25,202 nt of DNA from Desulfobacterales bacterium (GTDB lineage: Bacteria; Desulfobacterota; Desulfobacteria; Desulfobacterales; RPRI01), in NCBI GenBank assembly GCA_020052975.1, contig JAGVOC010000108.1:1-25202 (forward strand), written 5' to 3'. Position numbers and translations under genes: made by a program. The stretch's first letter is position 1; each line of letters begins with the position of its first letter. The notes beneath the pieces were generated by a model that was given only the letters and a program-made list of their open reading frames with translations, did not search any database and was not told the DNA's origin. Below, in pieces: positions 7,129 to 14,879 of the stretch.

Positions 7129-9027
7129 CTAATATATTTTCTTTTGCTCTTTAATCTTGTCATGCTTAACATCCGTAAAATCCATAAGGATCTGGATATC
7201 GCTTCCACTGCTTGCAGATATTTTTGCATTCGGATACTTTTTCTTAAAGATGTGAATCATAGTCGGATTTTCCCGTAAAACCGTTGCCGAAAAACCTTTA
7301 TAATTATTCTCCCTTGCAATCTTTTCAAGAATATCAAGAAGAAAGGAGGCAACACCTCTACCCTGATAATCTTCGCGGACCACAAAAGCAACTTCTGCCC
7401 TTTCCGGCTCATCCATTGCATATGAAGCGATTGCAATAATCTCCTGATGCCCGCCCTTTTGAACAAGGCCGATAACGGACATATTCTTTCTGTAATCGAT
7501 GCTGGCCCATTGCTTCTGTATAACTTCATGGGAAAATATTTTCATTTTGTAAAAAAATCTGAGGTAGATCGTCTTCTCCTGAAGAGAGTAGAAAAAATTC
7601 CTGTATGCAAACTCATCGGATGGCAGAAGGGGTCTGAAATCGACTGTCTTGCCGTTTTTTAATTTAAAACTATATTTATAGCCCTCGAGAAATAACAGAT
7701 CGTCCTGTATGGGAGCTAATTGGTCTGCAAATATATAATGGCGTTTCTTTGCTGTCTCTATGAGTTCCTCGCGAAATTTCGGGTGAGCAATCTGGGCCAG
7801 CTCTATTACCCTTTGATAAATGCTCTTACCCTGAAGTTCTGCAATTCCGTACTCGGTAATAACAAAGTTGACATCTCCCCTTGTTGTTGCCACACCCGCA
7901 CCTTCGCTCAGGTGCGGGACAATTCTGGATGATTTTCCGTTCCGGGCGGTTGAGGGAAGAGCAATAATTGAAAAACCGCCTTTTGACATGGCGCTTCCAC
8001 GTAAAAAATCAACCTGATCACCTATCCCGCTGTAGAAAAGGTAACCCATTGAATCAGAACAGACCTGCCCTGTTAAATCGACTTCAAGAGCGGAACTTAT
8101 CGAAATCAGGTTATCGTTTCGTGCTATCACCGTAGGATCATTGACAAATTCGGAAGATCGGAAATAAAACATCGGATTATTATCAACAAATCTGTAAATT
8201 TTTTCAGATCCCATGCATAAAGAAGCCACAACCTTTCCCGGAAGAAGTGTCTTTTTTTTGTTTGTAATAACTTTTTTTTCAAAAAGTGGTAAAAACCCGT
8301 CGGTAATAAGCTGGGTGTGTATCCCAAGGTCTTTTTTATTATCAAGATATTTAAGTATCGCATAAGGAAGATGGCCGAAACCTATCTGGAGTGTTGAACC
8401 GTCATCAACAAGCTGTGAAACATAATGTCCTATTCTCCTCGCGATCTCATCATCCTTTTCGCCGGGAAGTGCTTCAACAAGAGATTCTTCCTTTATTACG
8501 AGATAATCAATCTCGTCAATATGAACAAAGCTGTCTCCCCAGGTCCTTGGCATCCTTGGATTTACCTGGGCAATAACAAGTTTGGCGTTTTCCATCCCGG
8601 ACCTTGTAATATCAACTGATACGCCAAGGCTGCAATAACCAAACTTGTCCGGAGGGCTGACCTGAATCATTGCCACATCAAGTCCTATGCGCTGGCTGGA
8701 AAAAAGGCGTGGAATCTGTGAAAGATATGTCGGTATATAATCTATTTTTCCTTCAAAAGCAGCTTTTCTCATTGTGCTGCTTATAAAAAACAGTTTCAGG
8801 GAAAAACGCCTGAGAAAAGACGGATCATCAACATACTGGGCAAATGTTGATGAAAGCATCTGATAAACCATTATGTCCTGAAGTCTGTTGTCATTTACCA
8901 TTGTCCTTATAAGGTGCTGGGGCTCACCGCACCCTGTTCCGATAAAAACACGGCTTCCTCTTTTAATTTGAGAAATGGCCTCTTCGGCAGAAACAAGCTT
9001 TCCCGGACAGAAAGTATTTAAATCCAA
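7129..9027 (-). CDS. Acetyl-CoA hydrolase/4-hydroxybutyrate CoA-transferase-like domain fused to GNAT acetyltransferase
   Basis: This 632-residue fusion has an N-terminal class I CoA-transferase domain (about 1-445) like AbfT (4-hydroxybutyrate CoA-transferase), with IGFGHLPYAIL, GQVDFLRGSAMSKGG, LPSTARNGKSSRIVP and VITEYGIAELQGKS. A C-terminal GNAT domain (about 465-620) has the acetyl-CoA loop DYQGRGVASFLL. The oddity is Gln239 in GIHTQLITDG: relatives have Glu here (Glu238 in the Clostridium aminobutyricum enzyme), the residue that forms the glutamyl-CoA thioester. The codon is CAG at 8313-8311, one base from GAG. Ordinary CoA transfer therefore looks impaired. The start is TTG at 9027 with GGAGA 6 bases upstream. 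The pairing of a CoA-binding module with a possible protein acetyltransferase suggests acyl-CoA sensing or acylation control; that is inference. Confidence 0.88.
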   Translation of the reverse strand: MDLNTFCPGKLVSAEEAISQIKRGSRVFIGTGCGEPQHLIRTMVNDNRLQDIMVYQMLSSTFAQYVDDPSFLRRFSLKLFFISSTMRKAAFEGKIDYIPTYLSQIPRLFSSQRIGLDVAMIQVSPPDKFGYCSLGVSVDITRSGMENAKLVIAQVNPRMPRTWGDSFVHIDEIDYLVIKEESLVEALPGEKDDEIARRIGHYVSQLVDDGSTLQIGFGHLPYAILKYLDNKKDLGIHTQLITDGFLPLFEKKVITNKKKTLLPGKVVASLCMGSEKIYRFVDNNPMFYFRSSEFVNDPTVIARNDNLISISSALEVDLTGQVCSDSMGYLFYSGIGDQVDFLRGSAMSKGGFSIIALPSTARNGKSSRIVPHLSEGAGVATTRGDVNFVITEYGIAELQGKSIYQRVIELAQIAHPKFREELIETAKKRHYIFADQLAPIQDDLLFLEGYKYSFKLKNGKTVDFRPLLPSDEFAYRNFFYSLQEKTIYLRFFYKMKIFSHEVIQKQWASIDYRKNMSVIGLVQKGGHQEIIAIASYAMDEPERAEVAFVVREDYQGRGVASFLLDILEKIARENNYKGFSATVLRENPTMIHIFKKKYPNAKISASSGSDIQILMDFTDVKHDKIKEQKKIY

Positions 9028-9074
9028 TTGGGGTCTCCTTTTTTTCAGGTATTAAAATTTTCCGTATATCTATC

Positions 9075-9404
9075 TCATATAAAAATTATGTCAAGAAGCC
9101 AGTATAGACCCATTCCGGTTATTACAGTTCCACCTAGTGATTTCGTTCTAATTGCAACAAGAAAGGTCGGTATAGCAACAATCATTTCTAAACGGTAAAG
9201 CGTAAAAATTCTAGGAATTTCGCTTGTCACAATGGCAGGCAGAAGCAGCGCACTAAGCACAGCAGCAGGAATAAGATCAAGCCATTCGATAAACCAACCC
9301 GGAAGATTTCGTCCGGTAAGGAAATAAACCGGAAGCAAACGCGGAAGAAAAGTAACAAGTCCCATCCCAAGAACAATATAACAAAACTCTCTTTCAATCA
9401 TCAT
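9075..9404 (-). CDS. azlD: AzlD-family branched-chain amino acid export subunit
   Basis: This 109-residue, very hydrophobic protein has about four membrane segments (around residues 6-30, 38-62, 68-86 and 90-108), matching the small AzlD partner. Its ATG overlaps the azlC stop as ATGA, and AAGGATG lies just upstream, so the two are translationally coupled. AzlCD exports branched-chain amino acids or analogues such as 4-azaleucine in Bacillus subtilis. The next gene (CoA-transferase/GNAT) starts 47 bases downstream, so it may share the transcript. Confidence 0.85.
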   Translation of the reverse strand: MMIEREFCYIVLGMGLVTFLPRLLPVYFLTGRNLPGWFIEWLDLIPAAVLSALLLPAIVTSEIPRIFTLYRLEMIVAIPTFLVAIRTKSLGGTVITGMGLYWLLDIIFI

Positions 9405-10108
9405 AACATCCTTAATTTATCGATTTTTTTGATAAAAACACCTGCCCCCGCCGCAAAAACGGAAGCTATTATAATATATGAATTTCCAGGGAGGCAAAGA
9501 GACAACACGACGGCCGATATTCCTGCAACTAGAGCAGTACAAATATATATAGGCCCTTTCAACTGGAACACGAGAAGGCATATAAACATTGCTATGAGAG
9601 CATAATCCATACCAAATGAATGCGGCTGAATAAATTGCCCGCCGTATCCGCCCGCAACCGTGCTCAAGATCCACATTATATTTGCAGAAAAATTGACAAT
9701 CAGCGCCCGGTTGATATCCCAGTCTCCACTTTTGAATTTTGAAATGTTGACGGCAAAACTTTCATCCGTTATTCCGTAGGCAAATGCAAAAAGCTTATTT
9801 CTCTCGAAACGACCCAGGAAGAGAGAAAGAGAGGAGCTCATAAGAAGATGCCTCAGGTTGACGACAAATGTGGTTGCGATTATCGAAACCGCTCCTGCAC
9901 CGGCGGAAAACATCGAAACCGCTATAAACTGTGAGCTTCCGGCAAAAACCAGAAGAGACATAAGGCCCGTTTCAAAGGGAGTAAAACCGGCCTTCTGGGC
10001 AAGAACCCCGAAGGCAATGCCTATGGGAATATATCCCAGGCATACAGGCCCTGAAGCCAAAAGCCCGTCAAACAAAAATCCGCGAGCATTATTTTTTTTA
10101 TCACTCAT
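9401..10108 (-). CDS. azlC: AzlC-family branched-chain amino acid exporter, large subunit
   Basis: This 235-residue polytopic inner-membrane protein carries the AzlC/YgaZ hallmarks: GYIPIGIAFGVLAQKAGF near the N-terminus, SLLVFAGSSQFIAV, and the conserved NLRHLLMSSSLS segment followed by GITDESFAV. It pairs with AzlD to export branched-chain amino acids. An in-frame TTG at 10120 would add four residues, but AGG would then touch the start codon; the ATG at 10108 has GGAA at a workable distance, so I prefer it. It is first in the minus-strand block, with a long non-coding region upstream. Confidence 0.9.
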   Translation of the reverse strand: MSDKKNNARGFLFDGLLASGPVCLGYIPIGIAFGVLAQKAGFTPFETGLMSLLVFAGSSQFIAVSMFSAGAGAVSIIATTFVVNLRHLLMSSSLSLFLGRFERNKLFAFAYGITDESFAVNISKFKSGDWDINRALIVNFSANIMWILSTVAGGYGGQFIQPHSFGMDYALIAMFICLLVFQLKGPIYICTALVAGISAVVLSLCLPGNSYIIIASVFAAGAGVFIKKIDKLRML

Positions 10109-10663
10109 TTCAAGTTCCAACCTATAGTGTCCATCCGGAAATAAATTTTAGACACTGGTGAGTTTCCAATTTAGAATCGACTAAATATCTTCTCCATTCA
10201 GAAATACACATCATGGAGTAATTATATGTGCTTTTTATAATTATCCATATACAATTGATAGATTTAAAGAACTCTGATTGGGATTTATAAAAAAACTAAT
10301 TGCCTTAAGCAACGCATCTATTCATTTTTAAAATGATAATTCGCTTGACAAGTAATTATTAAACTAATAAAAGGGCAAACCTCTTTAAAGCATTGCTTAA
10401 ATCCCCCACCTGGCAGCAGGTTTCCATGTGAGGGATTTTTTATTTTTATAATTCCTAATAAGACGACTTTGCACAGCACTTCCATCTCGCGGCATGCGAA
10501 TCTTGTGGAATGAAAAACACTTATCAGTACATTGCAATATTGAAAAGCTGGTGTAGCATAACTGAAAAAGGAGCTTATAAGCAAGCCGCATTAAAATATT
10601 GTTTTAAAATACATAATTTTGGGGTATCTTGAATTAAAGGGTTAAGTTAAAAAGGATTTTATA
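10109..10663. other. Non-coding gap between azlC and the EF-G gene
   Basis: This 555-base divergent gap contains a short inverted repeat AGTGTC...GACACT (10126-10156), AT-rich sequence, and one strong plus-strand terminator (10399-10447). Minus-strand open frames between 10318 and 10591 show no ribosome site and no family features. The promoters of azlC and of the EF-G gene must lie here, but I cannot place them with confidence. Confidence 0.5.
10399..10447 (+). terminator. Orphan rho-independent terminator upstream of EF-G gene
   Basis: AAATCCCCCAC (10399-10409) pairs with GTGAGGGATTT (10428-10438) with one mismatch, and an inner CCTG-GCAG-CAGG hairpin sits in the loop. It is followed by TTTTTTATTTTT. 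It points along the plus strand, yet no plus-strand gene precedes it, so it may end a small RNA or a leader transcript of the downstream gene. Confidence 0.65.
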
Positions 10664-12754
10664 ATGAAACACGACACATCAAAAGTCCGGAATATCGGTA
10701 TAAGTGCTCACATAGATTCCGGCAAAACAACACTAACTGAAAGAATTCTTTTTTATACCAAGCGCATACATGCTATTCACGATGTAAAAGGAAAAGACGG
10801 TGTTGGCGCAACCATGGATTCCATGGAGTTAGAAAAGGAAAGAGGAATAACTATAACTTCTGCAGCCACATTTTGTGAATGGCTCGACCATGAAATCAAT
10901 ATTATCGATACTCCGGGGCATGTCGATTTTACAATCGAAGTTGAACGGGCTTTGAGGGTTCTGGACGGAGCAATACTGGTCCTTTGTTCAGTAGGAGGCG
11001 TTCAATCGCAATCGATAACAGTCGATCAGCAGATGAAAAGATACAAGGTCCCCTGCCTCGCCTTCATCAATAAATGCGACAGAAGCGGCGCAAATCCGGA
11101 TAGAGTAATCAAGCAATTAAAAGAAAAGCTGGGTCACAACGCAGTCTCTTTGCAAATCCCAATAGGTCTTGAAGCCGATTTCAACGGGGTTATTGATCTA
11201 TTATCTATGAAGGCAGTATATTTCGACGGTAAAAACGGGGAAATAGTTCGCACCGGTGATATTCCGACCGGTCTTAAGGATGAAGCCGCCCAAAAAAGGG
11301 AAGAACTCATAGATACGGCCTCGATGTTTTCGGATGAACTGACTGAGGCAATCCTTGAAGAAAAGGAAATAAACGAATCTTTGATCATTGCAGCTCTGCG
11401 CAACGGCACCTTATCCCGAAGGATAACTCCGGTACTGTTAGGCTCTGCCTATAAGAATAAAGGCGTCCAGCTGCTTCTTGATGCAGTAACCAAATTGCTC
11501 CCCTGCCCGTCAGATATTGAAAATGAAGCTCTTGATATGAATAACGAAGAAGCGACTGTTATTTTAACGGCTGACCCAAGTCAGCCCCTGGTGGCGCTCG
11601 CTTTTAAACTTGAAGAAGGTCAGTATGGTCAATTAACTTACATTCGCGTGTATCAGGGAACATTGGCAAAAGGGGATACCATAATAAATGTGCGCACAGG
11701 CCGGAAAGTTAAAGTCGGCCGTGTTGTGCGCATGCATGCCAATCAGATGGAAGAGATCGAGTCAATTCCCGGGGGATATATAGGTGCACTGTTTGGTATT
11801 GACTGCGCATCAGGCGACACATTCGTTTCGCAGGGTATCAGCTACACAATGACATCAATGTATGTGCCGAAACCGGTTATATCGCTTGCAATCGCTCCTA
11901 AAGACAGCAAGTCTGAAACCAATATATCAAAAGCGCTTAACAGGTTTACCAAGGAAGATCCGACTTTTAAAACGTATGTAAGCGAAGAGACCGGAGACAC
12001 AATAATTTCCGGCATGGGAGAACTCCATCTTGAGGTTTATATTGAAAGGATGCGCCGCGAATATAATGCGGAAGTATCAGCAGGAAAACCCAAGGTAGCC
12101 TACAGAGAAACAATTACCAGAAAGGCGGAGTTTAACTATACTCATAAAAAGCAGACAGGCGGGGCAGGCCAGTATGGTCGTGTTGCAGGTTATATGGAGC
12201 CTGTTGAAGATGATTTCATCTTTGATAATCAGGTTAGAGGCGGGTCTATTCCGACCCAGTATATTCCCGCATGTGAGAAAGGTTTCAGAAATTGTCTGGC
12301 AAAAGGTCCCAAGATGGAATTTCCGGTAACAGGAATAAAAGTTGTTATCAATGACGGCGCCTCACATGCTGTAGATTCATCCGAAATGGCTTTTCAGGCT
12401 GCGGCACGTGGAGCTTTCCTTGAAGGATATGCAAAAGCAAAACCGACTATACATGAACCGATCATGAAGGTTGTTGTCGAAACGCCAACCGAGTTTCAGG
12501 GAAGTGTGATGGGATCTTTAAACCAGCGCCGTGGAATTATTTTCGGAACACAGGATGAAGGTCCAATATGCGTTATAGAAGCCCAGATTCCCCTTGCTGA
12601 AATGTTTGGATATTCAACCGTATTGAGGTCACTGACCCAGGGCAAGGCACAGTTCACAATGGAATTTGCAACTTATAAGCAGATCCCGCAGTCGGTTGCT
12701 GAAGAACTGGAAAAAAAAGTTGCGGAAGAAAAAAAGAACTTACAAAAAAAATAA
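10664..12754 (+). CDS. fusA: Elongation factor G, spdEFG1/mitochondrial EF-G1-like paralogue
   Basis: This 696-residue translational GTPase has AHIDSGKTT (G1, 15-23), ERGITI (G2), DTPGHVDF (G3), INKCDR (G4) and the four later EF-G domains, including [14 protein letters not shown] at the start of domain IV. The switch I region reads [19 protein letters not shown] instead of the shorter bacterial EGAATMD form, and [19 protein letters not shown] follows G3; both are hallmarks of the spdEFG1/mitochondrial EF-G1 clade found in spirochaetes, planctomycetes and deltaproteobacteria. It drives translocation; organisms with this form often split translocation and recycling between two EF-Gs. AAGGA precedes the ATG. 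It is not beside rpsL/rpsG/tuf, and the ATPase gene follows after 33 bases. Confidence 0.93.
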   Translation: MKHDTSKVRNIGISAHIDSGKTTLTERILFYTKRIHAIHDVKGKDGVGATMDSMELEKERGITITSAATFCEWLDHEINIIDTPGHVDFTIEVERALRVLDGAILVLCSVGGVQSQSITVDQQMKRYKVPCLAFINKCDRSGANPDRVIKQLKEKLGHNAVSLQIPIGLEADFNGVIDLLSMKAVYFDGKNGEIVRTGDIPTGLKDEAAQKREELIDTASMFSDELTEAILEEKEINESLIIAALRNGTLSRRITPVLLGSAYKNKGVQLLLDAVTKLLPCPSDIENEALDMNNEEATVILTADPSQPLVALAFKLEEGQYGQLTYIRVYQGTLAKGDTIINVRTGRKVKVGRVVRMHANQMEEIESIPGGYIGALFGIDCASGDTFVSQGISYTMTSMYVPKPVISLAIAPKDSKSETNISKALNRFTKEDPTFKTYVSEETGDTIISGMGELHLEVYIERMRREYNAEVSAGKPKVAYRETITRKAEFNYTHKKQTGGAGQYGRVAGYMEPVEDDFIFDNQVRGGSIPTQYIPACEKGFRNCLAKGPKMEFPVTGIKVVINDGASHAVDSSEMAFQAAARGAFLEGYAKAKPTIHEPIMKVVVETPTEFQGSVMGSLNQRRGIIFGTQDEGPICVIEAQIPLAEMFGYSTVLRSLTQGKAQFTMEFATYKQIPQSVAEELEKKVAEEKKNLQKK

Positions 12755-12787
12755 AAAACACATATTCCATTGAGAGGAGTATCTAAT

Positions 12788-13513
12788 ATGCTTGAAAAGG
12801 GTCTTATTCTCAGCCATCCTTTGGGACGGTTGACAGGACACGAATCCGGAGAAGAAATCATGCCGCAGGGCGGTTTTGGAGCCATACTCGCTCGTGCAGG
12901 TGTCGGAAAAACGGCAATTTTAATACAAATAGCCATTCACAGCCTGCTGTGCAGTAAAAATGTTCTTCATATAAGCTTAAATGATCCGGTTAAAAAAGTC
13001 GGTTTATGGTACAAAGAAGTTTACCGGAACATTGCTTCCCAACGCGGTATAACGGGTCAGGATCAGATATTTGATTCAATGCTTCCGCACAGGTTTATCA
13101 TGACATTTGAAGTAGAAGGATTTAGCGTCCCTAAACTTGAAGAGCGATTGACTGGCCTGATGGAACAGAACATTTTTCGCCCCCATTTAATTCTCATTGA
13201 CGGGCTGCCTTTCGACGAATCGCAAAAGGCATCTCTTTCTGACTTGAAAACCTTTGCAAAAAAGCATTCATTAATAATCTGGTTTACTGTCCGCATCCAC
13301 AGAGATGAAATACCAGTAACTGACGTAATATCAGCCATGTTTAATGATGTTGAAGATTTTTTTGAAACAGCTATTTTGATTCAGCCTGAAGAAAAAGAAA
13401 TTTACCTCAAAGTGTTAAAAGGCGGGAAACCCGATTCCGGTATGACCAGGCTCTCACTTGATCCTACAACAATGCTGATAAAGCAGAGTGACTGGGTACA
13501 GCAAAGCTCATAA
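12788..13513 (+). CDS. Small RecA/RAD55-like P-loop ATPase of unknown role
   Basis: This 241-residue soluble protein has a Walker A motif, ARAGVGKTA (35-43), and a Walker B-like strand LILIDGLPF (about 134-142). After the P-loop comes NVLHISLNDPVKKV, the layout seen in KaiC/RAD55-type ATPases. It lacks the KaiC duplication and any DNA-binding loop I recognise. The open frame begins at a TTG (12770), but ATG at 12788 follows GAGAGGAG at ideal spacing and is the real start. It shares a transcript with the EF-G gene and ends at a strong terminator (13674-13712). The function is unknown. Confidence 0.65.
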   Translation: MLEKGLILSHPLGRLTGHESGEEIMPQGGFGAILARAGVGKTAILIQIAIHSLLCSKNVLHISLNDPVKKVGLWYKEVYRNIASQRGITGQDQIFDSMLPHRFIMTFEVEGFSVPKLEERLTGLMEQNIFRPHLILIDGLPFDESQKASLSDLKTFAKKHSLIIWFTVRIHRDEIPVTDVISAMFNDVEDFFETAILIQPEEKEIYLKVLKGGKPDSGMTRLSLDPTTMLIKQSDWVQQSS

Positions 13514-13519
13514 CCGATA

Positions 13520-13652
13520 GAGCCAATTGCAAAAGTCCTAAAAAGAGAAGAATTTGTCATTCCCACGAAAGTGGGAATCCAGTTTTTTCAATATGTTGCA
13601 AAAATTCCTGGATTCCCGTTTGCACGGGAATGACGACTTTTGCAATTGGCTC
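13520..13652. mobile_element. MITE-like element with perfect 18-bp terminal inverted repeats
   Basis: GAGCCAATTGCAAAAGTC (13520-13537) is the exact reverse complement of 13635-13652. Inside, GTCATTCCCACGAAAGTGGG (from 13556) and CCCGTTTGCACGGGAATGAC (ending at 13634) form nested hairpins. GATA borders both ends directly (13516-13519 and 13653-13656), a possible 4-bp target duplication. The element lies between the ATPase stop codon and that gene's terminator. It encodes nothing credible. The inner CATTCCC hairpin recurs in the element at 14711-14842. Confidence 0.75.
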
Positions 13653-13673
13653 GATAGATTATCAATTTTTAGT

Positions 13674-13712
13674 AAGCCTCCCGTTTTTAGCAATTTCGGG
13701 AGGCTTTTTTTT
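13674..13712 (+). terminator. Rho-independent terminator of the EF-G/ATPase operon
   Basis: AAGCCTCCCG (13674-13683) pairs perfectly with CGGGAGGCTT (13697-13706) around a 13-base loop and runs into eight Ts. It is the strongest terminator in the window. Confidence 0.9.
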
Positions 13713-13816
13713 GTCTCTTCAATCGCCCAATTCCATACGATTATTATGACATTCCTTTAGGTTAAACCTATTACCCCTCCAAACATGACGATTATTACAA
13801 TATATAGTGTTTATAT

Positions 13817-13845
13817 TTGACATATACCCCTATATATTGTATAAA
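13817..13845 (+). promoter_or_regulatory. Sigma70-type promoter for the deacetylase gene
   Basis: TTGACA (13817-13822), a 17-base spacer and TATAAA (13840-13845) stand about 70 bases before the start codon at 13914. Both boxes and the spacing are near consensus. Confidence 0.7.
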
Positions 13846-13913
13846 ATTCTCGGTTTTATATCATAAAGTAAGTATTTTTAGACTTTCCCGAAACAGGTCA
13901 TCAAACATACCCT

Positions 13914-14720
13914 ATGTCATATTTTGAAAATGATATAAACAGGCGACTCTTTCTGCAGAAAAGCGCTGTCATGACTGCAAGATGCCTGCTTGGATTAGAT
14001 CTTTTTTCAAAAGCTTCTGCCTTTGAAAAAAAAGATAACAATCAAATCCGCCCATCAATTGCCCTGATAATAGATGACATAGGATATAGTCTTTCCCGCG
14101 CCAGACAATTTCTGGAACTCGGAATTCCATTAACGTATTCAGTACTACCTAAACTTCCAAATTCCTATTATCTCTCATGTGAAATCAATAAAAGCGGGCA
14201 TGAAATTATGCTCCATCAGCCTATGGAGCCATACAACTCCTCACTTGACCCTGGACCGGGAGCTTTATATGCCGGTGACGGGCAAGAACGCATTATGAGG
14301 GTAATAGAAGAAAATATCTCTGAGATCCCTTTTGCCGCCGGCATAAACAACCACATGGGATCAAAATTTACGGCATTACCCGATAAGATGAATCATGCAT
14401 TACGTATTGTAAAAGAGAAAAAAATGTTTTTCGTTGACAGCCTTACCTCTAACCATTCAAAAGGTTTCGCAACTGCAAAATCCCTTAATATGGCTGCAGC
14501 ACACAGGAATATATTTTTAGACAATGTTGTTGAAGAATCGGCTGTTCTTTATCAGCTATTAAAACTTGCGGAAATTGCGCATGAACAAGGAAGCGCTGTC
14601 GGAATAGGACATCCCTTCTCCGAAACCGCGTCCGCAATAAAGACATTTTGCGGCAGATTCAACGGTTCCGGCTTATCACTTGTACATATTTCGGAAGTAA
14701 TCAGATTGAAGGCTTCGTAA
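13914..14720 (+). CDS. Exported divergent polysaccharide deacetylase (YibQ/DUF610 family)
   Basis: This 268-residue protein has an N-terminal NRRLFLQKS motif followed by a modestly hydrophobic stretch to about residue 37, a plausible twin-arginine signal. The mature part has the family core: ALIIDDIGYS, YSVLPKLPNS, HEIMLHQPMEP, INNHMGSKFT, FFVDSLTS and AVGIGHPF, the metal and catalytic positions of divergent polysaccharide deacetylases. The substrate is unknown; an envelope glycan is likely. No good ribosome site precedes the ATG, but the clean promoter at 13817 and the lack of another start before NRR favour it. The last codons and stop (GCT TCG TAA) lie inside a repeat terminus, so the C-terminus has been trimmed or replaced by the element. 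Confidence 0.85.
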   Translation: MSYFENDINRRLFLQKSAVMTARCLLGLDLFSKASAFEKKDNNQIRPSIALIIDDIGYSLSRARQFLELGIPLTYSVLPKLPNSYYLSCEINKSGHEIMLHQPMEPYNSSLDPGPGALYAGDGQERIMRVIEENISEIPFAAGINNHMGSKFTALPDKMNHALRIVKEKKMFFVDSLTSNHSKGFATAKSLNMAAAHRNIFLDNVVEESAVLYQLLKLAEIAHEQGSAVGIGHPFSETASAIKTFCGRFNGSGLSLVHISEVIRLKAS

Positions 14721-14870
14721 AAAGTCCAAAAGTCGTCACTCCCGTGAAAACGGGAGTCCAGAACTAGTTAAAAAGATCCGCCGTGGCGGACTTTCGCGGG
14801 AATGACATAAGAGGGCAAAATCTTACTTATTACGAGTCCATCAAAGTTTGATGGACTCATAAAAAGTCAA
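14711..14870. repeat. Composite repeat with hairpins and back-to-back termini
   Basis: The left end GGCTTCGTAAAAAGTCC (14711-14727) overlaps the end of the deacetylase gene. Within are ACTCCCGTGAAAACGGGAGT, TCCGCCGTGGCGGA and CGCGGGAATGAC, a degraded version of the hairpins in 13520-13652. The right end TTATTACGAGTCCATCAAA abuts a second terminus TTTGATGGACTCATAAAAAG, so the two form a perfect 12-bp inverted repeat around one base (14834-14858). The 23 bases at 14848-14870 are identical to 1391-1413. Confidence 0.65.
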
Positions 14871-14879
14871 CAAACAAAC

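Noticed and set aside
10318..10591. Two overlapping minus-strand open frames of 64 and 88 codons
   Set aside because: No ribosome site or recognisable family; they overlap the terminator hairpin and look like repeat-derived non-coding sequence.
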